Assembly (NCBI GenBank): GCA_031283405.1
Contig: JAITBX010000175.1
Coordinates: 1 to 8,743, forward strand
Direction: 5' to 3'
Source: Burkholderiales bacterium
Lineage (GTDB): Bacteria; Pseudomonadota; Gammaproteobacteria; Burkholderiales; Casimicrobiaceae
DNA length: 8,743 bases
Below, piece by piece: positions 3,456-8,743 of this stretch. Below the pieces are notes generated by a model. That model was not told where the DNA came from. It saw only the letters and a program-made list of their open reading frames with translations, and searched no databases. Both the position numbers and the translations under genes were made by a program. Position 1 is the stretch's first letter, and the number at the start of each line of letters is the position of its first letter.

Positions 3456-5726
3456 TTATGCGTCTTGGCAGCAGCGCGCGGCGATCAAAGCAGTCAAGGC
3501 AAGCAACGCGACCAACAACGCCAGCGCCACATGATCCAGCGCCGGCACGGGCATGGCGGCAGCCTTGGGGGATGAGCGCAGATACCAGTTACCATTCGCG
3601 CCGTTCGCATCACCCTTGAACAGCTTGTATTCAAAGTTGCCCGCGATCACTCTACCTTTGAGCGCGAACGCGCCGCTGGATGCGCCCGTGACCTGCACGA
3701 CCAGAATGCCGTCGCCCGTGGTCTGCGCACCCAGCCCGCCCGCGTTGGCGATGTGCAGATAAGTCGTGCCCGATGTGCCGTCGCTGACCACGAGCTTGTC
3801 GCTGGCCGAGGCGTCGTCGCCCAAAACGGTGTTGAGCGTGATCGTACCGCCGCTGCCCGTGTAATTGCCGTTGACGGTGAGCGTGGTGTTCGGCGCAGCG
3901 CCCGGATTCGCGCCCATGTTGATTGAGCCCGCGTTGTCCAGCGTGGCGACGCTCTGGCTGTAGCCCCGCAAGTCCACGTTGCCCGCGCTTTCCACCACGT
4001 AATCGGAATTGCCGCTGAGTGCCTGAGCCACGCCCGTGGCCATCGTGGCGCCGGAGTGGACGGTGGTCGTGCCGTAATAGGGAGAGGCAGAAGTTCCGGT
4101 GGCGCCGGTCAGCGCCGTGACGCCGTTTTCAAAATACACATCGGCGTGGCCCCCGTAGTCGCCGTGAAGAATGAGGGGCGCAAAGACGTAGTTGTCGGCC
4201 TCGACGGCGGTGTGGTTGAAGACGAGGTCGCTGATGCCGGGGCCGAAGCTCACCGAGTCCGTGTCCAGCGTGCCCGGCGCTTGTGGGGAAATGGGGTGCG
4301 CGGGGTCAGTGGTTCGCCCCGCGCCAATGTTGATGAAGCCGGTGCCGGTGGCGAGCACGCCCGCGTCTTCCCATACCGTTGAGGCTTTGACGATGCCGCC
4401 ATCGCGAATGGTCAACGTGCCATCGCCCAGACTGGCGATGTAGAGGATGCCGTCGATTTTCCACTGTGAGGGAACGCCGTTTTTGTCTTGGCCGGCCACC
4501 GTCACGATGTCGTCGGAGTCGCCTTCACTGGCGATGTAGCCCGAACCGCTGGATACCACGCCGCCGCCCGTGATGTTCATCGTGCCGTGGCCCTTGTAGC
4601 TCATGTCGAGGTAGCCCGAAATCGTCCACTTGGAGCCTGAGCCGTCCACGTTGATCGTGCCGGTTGAGTTGGGTTCAAACCCGACCATGACCATGCCGGC
4701 AGCGGTGGAGGCGTAAGTAGCCACCAATGCCCCTATGTCGGGTTCGGTGAAGTAAGCGAGAGGTATCGCCAGTTCGGGGTTGGCGAAGGGAATGAAGCCG
4801 ACGACGGGAACGAGAGGGTATGCGAAAACGTTCACCACGCCGCCGTTGGTGATGTTCAGCGCGCCCGATCCATAGCGGGCGACGATGGTGGGGCCGGCAA
4901 TGTTCAACTCGGAGCCAACCCCGTCCACATTGACCACACCCACGGCATTGGAGATGTTGGGGGCGACGGGAACGGAACCGTTGCCAATGGAAAGCGCCGT
5001 GGTGGCGGCATTGCTGGACACATGGCCGCCGTTCGTGATGTTCAGCGTGGCGTGGCTGTTGTCGTAAACGCCGACGGTCAGGTGCTCGGTGATCGCCCAG
5101 CTTGAGTCTGTCCCGTCCACCGTCACCATGCCTGTCGAGGATGAACCGATCAGGCCGCTGTTGGAAGTCACCGCGCCGCCATTCTGGACCAGCAGATTTC
5201 CCGTGCCTTGATAACCCACGTTGAGGCTACCGGTATTGCTCCACAGCGAGTTCGCGCCATCGATCGTGACCTCGCCCGTGGAGTTTGCGACATAGCCGAT
5301 GTAACCGCTGACGGCATTCACCGTACCGCGGTTCTGGACGGACAGATTGCCCGTGCCGGCGTTGCCGACGGTGAGGGAGGTGGAATTTTTCCATAGCGCA
5401 TTCGATCCATCGACCGTCACCGCGCCATGGGAGTTTGCGCCATAGCCGATGTAGCCGTTGGTGTTGTCCACCTCGCCGTTGAGCAGGATGTTCAGCGTGG
5501 CGGTGCCGTTTTCGCCGACATGAAGCTGGCGATTGAGGACGACCGCCTCGCCGGCCACGTTCCACGGGCTAGCGTAAGTGCCCGGCACATTGACCGTCGC
5601 GTTATCGATAACCGTCTGCGCCCGCGCCGCCCCCGCCGCCAGCAAGGCCGCCGCCCCCGCCAGCGCCATCAGGCGAGGCAACGCGCGAAGCGTCGTTTTG
5701 AGTTTGCTTCTGTTCACTTCATTCAT
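3456..5726 (-). CDS. Secreted repeat protein with autotransporter-like passenger and hydrophobic C-terminal tail, no beta-barrel
   Basis: Probable surface or exported protein of 756 aa. Residues 1-36 form a Sec signal peptide (basic start, Ala/Leu core, cleavage after ARA). Residues 68-427 contain seven units of 48-93 aa with the pattern LxVGxxGxGxLxIxxGGxVxxxxGYIG...GxVTVDGxxSxW, matching what I know as T5SS/PEP-CTERM-associated repeats, which fold as beta-helix. Unit 5 carries an extra hydrophobic Pro-rich insert (about 301-345). Residues 610-718 resemble the conserved end of autotransporter passengers (DKLVV, AGGLGAQTTGDGILVVQV, FEYKLFKG, NWYLRS). A translocator barrel should follow, but the protein ends with VPALD, some 20 hydrophobic residues and AARCCQDA. 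That tail resembles IPTL/PEP-CTERM sorting signals, although the usual Trp-Gly is absent. The ATG is set by AGGAGG six bases upstream. It is a single gene; no exosortase is visible nearby. Confidence 0.88.
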   Translation of the reverse strand: MNEVNRSKLKTTLRALPRLMALAGAAALLAAGAARAQTVIDNATVNVPGTYASPWNVAGEAVVLNRQLHVGENGTATLNILLNGEVDNTNGYIGYGANSHGAVTVDGSNALWKNSTSLTVGNAGTGNLSVQNRGTVNAVSGYIGYVANSTGEVTIDGANSLWSNTGSLNVGYQGTGNLLVQNGGAVTSNSGLIGSSSTGMVTVDGTDSSWAITEHLTVGVYDNSHATLNITNGGHVSSNAATTALSIGNGSVPVAPNISNAVGVVNVDGVGSELNIAGPTIVARYGSGALNITNGGVVNVFAYPLVPVVGFIPFANPELAIPLAYFTEPDIGALVATYASTAAGMVMVGFEPNSTGTINVDGSGSKWTISGYLDMSYKGHGTMNITGGGVVSSGSGYIASEGDSDDIVTVAGQDKNGVPSQWKIDGILYIASLGDGTLTIRDGGIVKASTVWEDAGVLATGTGFINIGAGRTTDPAHPISPQAPGTLDTDSVSFGPGISDLVFNHTAVEADNYVFAPLILHGDYGGHADVYFENGVTALTGATGTSASPYYGTTTVHSGATMATGVAQALSGNSDYVVESAGNVDLRGYSQSVATLDNAGSINMGANPGAAPNTTLTVNGNYTGSGGTITLNTVLGDDASASDKLVVSDGTSGTTYLHIANAGGLGAQTTGDGILVVQVTGASSGAFALKGRVIAGNFEYKLFKGDANGANGNWYLRSSPKAAAMPVPALDHVALALLVALLALTALIAARCCQDA

Positions 5727-5732
5727 GAGATA

Positions 5733-5738
5733 CCTCCT
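5733..5738 (-). promoter_or_regulatory. Strong Shine-Dalgarno of the repeat-protein gene
   Basis: AGGAGG on the minus strand, six bases before the ATG at 5726. It rules out the longer in-frame start 39 bases upstream and suggests efficient translation. Confidence 0.9.
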
Positions 5739-5879
5739 AAATCTGTGAGACATATACCAAACCATTGATTCGAGGTGATTTTACCGTTTTTTTACTTTAA
5801 TGCTTATGTTTTTGCGCATTTATCCCTTTCTCCGTCACTCTCTTTTTTGCGAAGAATGAAGGCAACGCTAATTTAATCC

Positions 5880-5905
5880 GTTCGCCCTGAAGCTCTGTCG
5901 AAGGG
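5880..5905 (-). repeat. REP-like unit, inverted copy
   Basis: On the minus strand it reads CCTTCGACAGAGCTTCAG then GGCGAAC, the same family as the unit at 828-850 with a one-base insertion. It faces the diverged unit at 5932-5965, so the two make a tail-to-tail pair. Confidence 0.7.
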
Positions 5906-5921
5906 TGAACGACAAATCATT

Positions 5922-5965
5922 AAGGGCTTCGCCCTTTCGGCTGGCTCAGGCTCAGCCCGAACGGT
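5922..5965 (+). repeat. Small hairpin and diverged REP-like unit
   Basis: AAGGGC-TTC-GCCCTT (5922-5936) is a perfect 6-bp hairpin. It runs into TTTCGGCTGGCTCAGG and CTCAGCCCGAACGG, where TTCGGCTG pairs with CAGCCCGAA around one bulged base. The ends (CCTTTCG..., ...CGAACGG) resemble the REP-like units, which suggests a diverged partner of the copy at 5880-5905. Confidence 0.5.
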
Positions 5966-6055
5966 TGGGAATAAATCAGAGTACCTCTTGACTCCGATAA
6001 AGCCATTTCTCCGAAATTGCCCGATAATGGCGGTTTCTTTTGTGCATCACCTGCC

Positions 6056-7492
6056 ATGATCCCTGTCAAATCTCAAACGCCGCCCGCCGCTCAACCCACA
6101 AGCGCAACCAGCGCTGCCGGTGCCTGGTCAGGCCGCTTTTCCGAGCCGGTTTCCGAACAGGTCAAGATTTACACGGCTTCGGTCAATTTTGATCAACGCC
6201 TCGCCTTCGCCGACATCGACGGCTCGCTGGCGCACGCCCGGATGCTGGCGCATGTCGGCGTGTTGAGCGCTACCGACTTGCAAGGTATCGAGCGCGGCCT
6301 CTCGCAAATCCGCGAGGAAATCGCGCGCGGCAAATTCGCCTGGTCGATCGATCTCGAAGACGTTCATCTCAACATTGAAAAGCGTTTGACCGCGTTAGTC
6401 GGCGATGCCGGAAAAAGATTGCACACCGGCCGCTCGCGCAACGACCAGGTCGCCACCGACATTCGGCTGTGGCTGCGCGGCGCTATCGACCACCTGCTCG
6501 GCCAGTTGCGAACGCTGCGCGGCGCTTTCATCGATCAAGCCGAAAAATACGCCGATGTCGTCATGCCCGGCTTCACCCATCTGCAAGTCGCCCAGCCGGT
6601 TACTTTCGGCCACCATCTAATGGCTTACGAGGCGATGTTTGCGCGCGACACCGAGCGGCTGCGCGATGCCCGCCGCCGCGTCAACCGGATGCCGTTGGGC
6701 GCCGCCGCGCTCGCCGGTTCCGGCTATCCGGTCAACCGCGAATATGCCGCCAAGCTGCTTGGCTTCGAGGCAATTTGCCCCAACTCGCTCGATGCCGTTT
6801 CCGACCGCGATTTCGCCATCGAATTTTCGGCGGCGGCGACGCTGATCATGGTGCATCTGTCGCGCTTGTCCGAAGAACTTGTATTGTGGTCGTCGCCGCG
6901 TTTCGGCTTCATTCAGATCGCCGACCGCTTTTGTACCGGCAGCTCGATCATGCCGCAGAAAAAGAATCCGGATGTTCCCGAACTGGTGCGCGGCAAAACA
7001 GGCCGTGTCGTCGGCCATCTGATGGGGCTGATCACACTGATGAAAGGCCAGCCGCTCGCCTACAATAAGGACAACCAGGAAGACAAAGAGCCGCTGTTCG
7101 ATACCGTCGATACATTGGCCGCCACCCTGTCGATCGTCATCGACCTGATCGCCAACGGCTTGACCGCCGTCCCCGAGCGGATGCGGGCTGCTGCGCTTGA
7201 AGGCTATGCCACCGCCACCGACCTCGCCGATTATCTGGTGCGTCGCGGCTTGCCGTTCCGCGACGCACACGAAGCCGTCGCCCGCGCCGTGCGCGAGGCC
7301 GAAACCCGTGGCGTGACGCTGGAAGCGTTGCCGCTCGACGTGTTGCAACAGTTCTCGCCGCTGATCAAAAAAGACGTTTTCGGGGTACTGACCCTCGAAG
7401 GCTCCGTTGCCTCGCGCAACCACACCGGCGGCACCGCGCCAGAACAAGTGAAGAAAGCCGTCAAGGTGGCGCGCGCGAGTTTGGAAGGTTAG
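6056..7492 (+). CDS. argH: Argininosuccinate lyase
   Basis: Cytoplasmic enzyme that splits argininosuccinate into arginine and fumarate, the last step of arginine synthesis; active as a homotetramer of the fumarase/aspartase superfamily. The product is 478 aa against about 457 in E. coli. The signature GSSIMPQKKNPD is at 295-306, the HTGRSRNDQVATD block at 123-135, the catalytic-region GFTHLQVAQPVTF at 172-184, and LAYNKDNQEDKEPLFD at 334-349. The conserved fold starts at WSGRFSEPV (24-32), so about 20 residues rich in Pro, Ala, Ser and Thr precede it. The ATG at 6056 has no clear Shine-Dalgarno; an upstream in-frame TTG (6017) is no better supported. All signature residues are present. It appears to be transcribed alone and is separated from lipB by an inverted-repeat element. 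Confidence 0.97.
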   Translation: MIPVKSQTPPAAQPTSATSAAGAWSGRFSEPVSEQVKIYTASVNFDQRLAFADIDGSLAHARMLAHVGVLSATDLQGIERGLSQIREEIARGKFAWSIDLEDVHLNIEKRLTALVGDAGKRLHTGRSRNDQVATDIRLWLRGAIDHLLGQLRTLRGAFIDQAEKYADVVMPGFTHLQVAQPVTFGHHLMAYEAMFARDTERLRDARRRVNRMPLGAAALAGSGYPVNREYAAKLLGFEAICPNSLDAVSDRDFAIEFSAAATLIMVHLSRLSEELVLWSSPRFGFIQIADRFCTGSSIMPQKKNPDVPELVRGKTGRVVGHLMGLITLMKGQPLAYNKDNQEDKEPLFDTVDTLAATLSIVIDLIANGLTAVPERMRAAALEGYATATDLADYLVRRGLPFRDAHEAVARAVREAETRGVTLEALPLDVLQQFSPLIKKDVFGVLTLEGSVASRNHTGGTAPEQVKKAVKVARASLEG

Positions 7493-7565
7493 CGTGGTTT
7501 TTGATTTAAATGATTGCATTTATTCATTCCTTCACGGCGATCTTTCTCACAAGCAGGCGAGGAGA

Positions 7566-7677
7566 AAAAGCCCCCTTTTCAAAGGGGGCGTCCCGAAAGG
7601 ACGGGGGTTTGCTCGGCGTTGACAAACCCCAGCTCTCCTTCGTCGGGCCACCCCTTTCAAAAGGAGTCTTGGCTCAC
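7566..7677. mobile_element. MITE-like imperfect inverted-repeat element
   Basis: The two halves of this roughly 110-base stretch are imperfect inverted copies of each other. The left half reads outward-in CCCCCTTTT, AAAGGGGGCG, TCCCGA, AAGGAC, GGGGTTTG (to 7611). The reverse complement of the right half (7623-7677) reads CTCCTTTT, GAAAGGGGTGG, CCCGACGAAGGAG, GGGGTTTG. The centre is an 8-bp stem GGGGTTTG/CAAACCCC around 11 bases. Inside the left half are GCCCCCTTT/AAAGGGGGC (7570-7589) and CGTCC/GGACG (7589-7603). There is no transposase and no clear target-site duplication, so its mobility is inferred from structure only. On the minus strand the first hairpin is followed by TTTTTCT and would work as a terminator against antisense transcription; on the plus strand it has no T-run. 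Confidence 0.65.
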
Positions 7678-7727
7678 CCCATCCGCCAAACTCCATCGTG
7701 TGCGCAAGCAATGCGCTGCATTGTCTG

Positions 7728-8405
7728 ATGGAACCGCGCTTTCTGGGCCGAGTGGATTACGTGGCCACTTTCGAGCAAATGAAGGCTTTCACCGCCACGC
7801 ACGCGCAGGATGGGCGCGAGGAGCTATGGATTTGCGAGCACCCGCCAGTGTTCACGCTGGGGCTGGCGGGTCGGGCCGAACATGTGCTGGCGCCGGGCGG
7901 CATTCCAGTACTGCCCACCGATCGCGGCGGGCAAGTGACTTACCACGGGCCGGGGCAGGTGGTGGCCTATCCGCTCATCGACCTGAAGCGCCGTCGCATC
8001 TTCGTCAAGGAATACGTGTTCCGGCTGGAAGAAGCCGCCCTCCGCACGCTGGCGCGCTTTGGCGTTACCGGCCACCGGGTGGCGGACGCGCCGGGCATCT
8101 ACGTGCGGCTCGATGATCCTTTCAGCCACGCGGCGCTGGCACAGCGGCCACGGCAGCGCGCGCCGGCGCCCAATTTCACCGGTCTGGGCAAAATCGCCGC
8201 GCTGGGCATCAAGGTCAGCGGCCACCGCGCCTATCACGGCCTGGCGCTGAACGTGGCGATGAACCTGGAACCCTTCTCGCGCATCAACCCTTGCGGGTAT
8301 GCGGGGCTGAAAACGGTCGATCTTTCTACAATCGGCGTTTCGGCCACCTGGGACGACGCGGCGCGCGAACTGGCGGCGCATCTGACCCGGCTGCTGGCCG
8401 CCTGA
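7728..8405 (+). CDS. lipB: Octanoyl-[acyl carrier protein]:protein octanoyltransferase LipB
   Basis: Cytoplasmic enzyme that moves octanoate from octanoyl-ACP to lysines of lipoyl domains (pyruvate and 2-oxoglutarate dehydrogenases, glycine cleavage H protein), forming a thioester on a catalytic Cys. The product is 225 aa. DRGGQVTYHGPGQVVAYPL is at 65-83, the conserved Lys at 155 in GKIAALGIKV, YHGLALNVAMNL at 169-180 and the active-site Cys189 in INPCGYAG. About 20 extra residues (127-150) lie before the Lys compared with E. coli LipB; I recall similar inserts in Burkholderiales proteins. ATG 7728 matches the family N-terminus; an in-frame GTG lies at 7698, and neither has a good ribosome binding site. 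It is followed after 68 bases by lipA. Confidence 0.96.
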   Translation: MEPRFLGRVDYVATFEQMKAFTATHAQDGREELWICEHPPVFTLGLAGRAEHVLAPGGIPVLPTDRGGQVTYHGPGQVVAYPLIDLKRRRIFVKEYVFRLEEAALRTLARFGVTGHRVADAPGIYVRLDDPFSHAALAQRPRQRAPAPNFTGLGKIAALGIKVSGHRAYHGLALNVAMNLEPFSRINPCGYAGLKTVDLSTIGVSATWDDAARELAAHLTRLLAA

Positions 8406-8432
8406 CCGCCACTCTCCCCCGCTCCTTCCTCC

Positions 8433-8470
8433 TGTGGTGGAAGGCTGGGTTCGGGGCCCGCGCCACCACA
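8433..8470 (+). promoter_or_regulatory. Inverted repeat just upstream of lipA start
   Basis: TGTGGTGG (8433-8440) and CCACCACA (8463-8470) are perfectly complementary over 8 bases with a 22-base GC-rich loop containing CGGGGCCCG. The stem ends three bases before the lipA ATG and would hide the ribosome landing area if formed in mRNA. No T-run follows, so it is not an intrinsic terminator. A regulatory role is only inferred. Confidence 0.45.
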
Positions 8471-8473
8471 CAC

Positions 8474-8743
8474 ATGCCAAACATAGCCACGCCACCCCCC
8501 GCCGCCGCCAGCCCCCACGCGCCCGTGGCGCGCGACGCCCAGCCCGCCCCCGCCTACGACGCCACGGTCAAGCAAAAGGCCGGCGCCAAGCTGGCGCGCA
8601 TCCCGGTCAAGGTACAGCACGACGGCCCGGCGCCGAAAAAGCCGGACTGGATCCGCGTCAAGGCCGCCCGCGCCGGCACGCGCTTCTACGAAATCAAGGA
8701 CATTTTGCGGCGCAGCCAGCTCGTCACCGTGTGCGAAGAAGCA
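8474..8743 (+). CDS. lipA: Lipoyl synthase LipA (N-terminal part)
   Basis: Radical-SAM iron-sulfur enzyme that inserts two sulfur atoms into protein-bound octanoyl groups made by LipB. Only the first 90 codons are in the window; the frame is open to the right edge. After an Ala/Pro-rich start (2-27) come YDATVKQKAGAKLARIPVKV (28-47), KKPDWIRVKA (55-64) and RFYEIKDILRRSQLVTVCEE (70-89), all diagnostic of LipA. The Cys in VCEEA is the first of the auxiliary cluster motif C-x4-C-x5-C; the rest and the CxxxCxxC radical-SAM motif lie beyond the edge. The start codon is the first in-frame ATG after lipB and lacks a clear Shine-Dalgarno. It is probably cotranscribed with lipB. Confidence 0.95.
   Translation, partial: MPNIATPPPAAASPHAPVARDAQPAPAYDATVKQKAGAKLARIPVKVQHDGPAPKKPDWIRVKAARAGTRFYEIKDILRRSQLVTVCEEA

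Larger units (their letters stand above)
5727..6055. other. Intergenic spacer between divergent repeat-protein gene and argH
   Basis: There is no gene in these 329 bases. The left third is AT-rich and should hold the promoter of the minus-strand gene; TAAAAT-like -10 candidates occur there, but none has a good -35 partner. The middle carries two opposed REP-like units (5880-5905 and 5932-5965) with a small AAGGGC/GCCCTT hairpin between. On the plus strand TTGACT (5988-5993) is a possible -35 for argH, with only a weak -10 (CGAAAT, 6012-6017) 18 bases on. A GATAAT (6023-6028) is too far away to pair with it. Confidence 0.6.

Noticed and set aside
4446..5525. Regularly spaced repeats considered as a CRISPR array or tandem noncoding repeat
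   Set aside because: The periodicity is a multiple of three, the frame is open throughout, and the units encode a recognisable beta-helix repeat.
5981..6028. argH promoter from TTGACT (5988) with GATAAT (6023)
   Set aside because: The spacing of 29 bases is too long for sigma70, and the alternative -10 at 6012 is poor, so no promoter feature is called.
6617..7519. 300-codon minus-strand open frame opposite argH
   Set aside because: It is antisense to a gene with all argininosuccinate lyase signatures, lacks a ribosome binding site, and shows no recognisable domain.
7619..7624. Perfect TTGACA as a possible -35 for lipB
   Set aside because: It lies in the centre of the inverted-repeat element and no -10-like hexamer occurs 15-19 bases downstream.
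7514..8116. Plus-strand 200-codon open frame overlapping lipB
   Set aside because: It crosses the inverted-repeat element and then shadows lipB in another frame. Its Arg/His/Ala-rich translation is typical of an off-frame reading of GC-rich coding sequence.
1..8743. Search by eye for tRNA or rRNA genes, transposases, phage genes, toxin-antitoxin pairs and neisserial DNA uptake sequences (GCCGTCTGAA)
   Set aside because: None was recognised on either strand; short or diverged examples could be missed without a computed search.

Overview
The window looks like a chromosomal segment of a betaproteobacterium. The evidence is close similarity of the S9, L13, LipB and LipA proteins to betaproteobacterial forms, plus a membrane protein of the BPSS1780 type, a family typical of that class. 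No neisserial DNA uptake sequence was seen, so Neisseria itself is unlikely. Most genes are ordinary housekeeping or membrane genes. The accessory interest lies in one repeat-rich surface protein and in intergenic spaces crowded with palindromic repeats.

Layout, left to right. (1) Positions 1-521, minus strand: the N-terminal part of an exported M48-type zinc metalloprotease resembling LoiP/YggG, cut by the window edge. (2) 522-861: spacer with a large stem-loop and a REP-like unit. (3) 862-1185, plus: a small conserved-type hypothetical protein. (4) 1340-2166, minus: the ribosomal protein operon rplM-rpsI, with a good sigma70-type promoter and a likely terminator behind rpsI. (5) 2411-3280, plus: a BPSS1780-family membrane protein, divergent from rplM. 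The shared upstream region holds four phased CTTTTRCC motifs. (6) 3281-3455: a spacer built almost wholly of different short palindromes. (7) 3456-5726, minus: a 756-residue secreted protein with seven repeats of the T5SS/PEP-CTERM-associated type and an autotransporter-like passenger end. It has no beta-barrel and ends in a hydrophobic segment followed by arginine. (8) 5727-6055: spacer with two opposed REP-like units. (9) 6056-7492, plus: argH. (10) about 7566-7677: a MITE-like imperfect inverted-repeat element. (11) 7728-8405 and 8474-8743, plus: lipB followed by the start of lipA.

Functional links. rplM and rpsI encode neighbouring ribosomal proteins made from one transcript. LipB moves octanoate from acyl carrier protein to lipoyl domains and LipA then inserts two sulfurs, so lipB-lipA is a complete de novo lipoylation pair. 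ArgH performs the last step of arginine synthesis. The protease, the BPSS1780-type protein and the repeat protein all belong to the envelope, but nothing in the sequence ties them into one system.

I found no tRNA, rRNA, CRISPR array, phage gene or transposase. The least ordinary items are the barrel-less autotransporter-like protein, the phased motif array between two divergent promoters, and the several intergenic repeat families.
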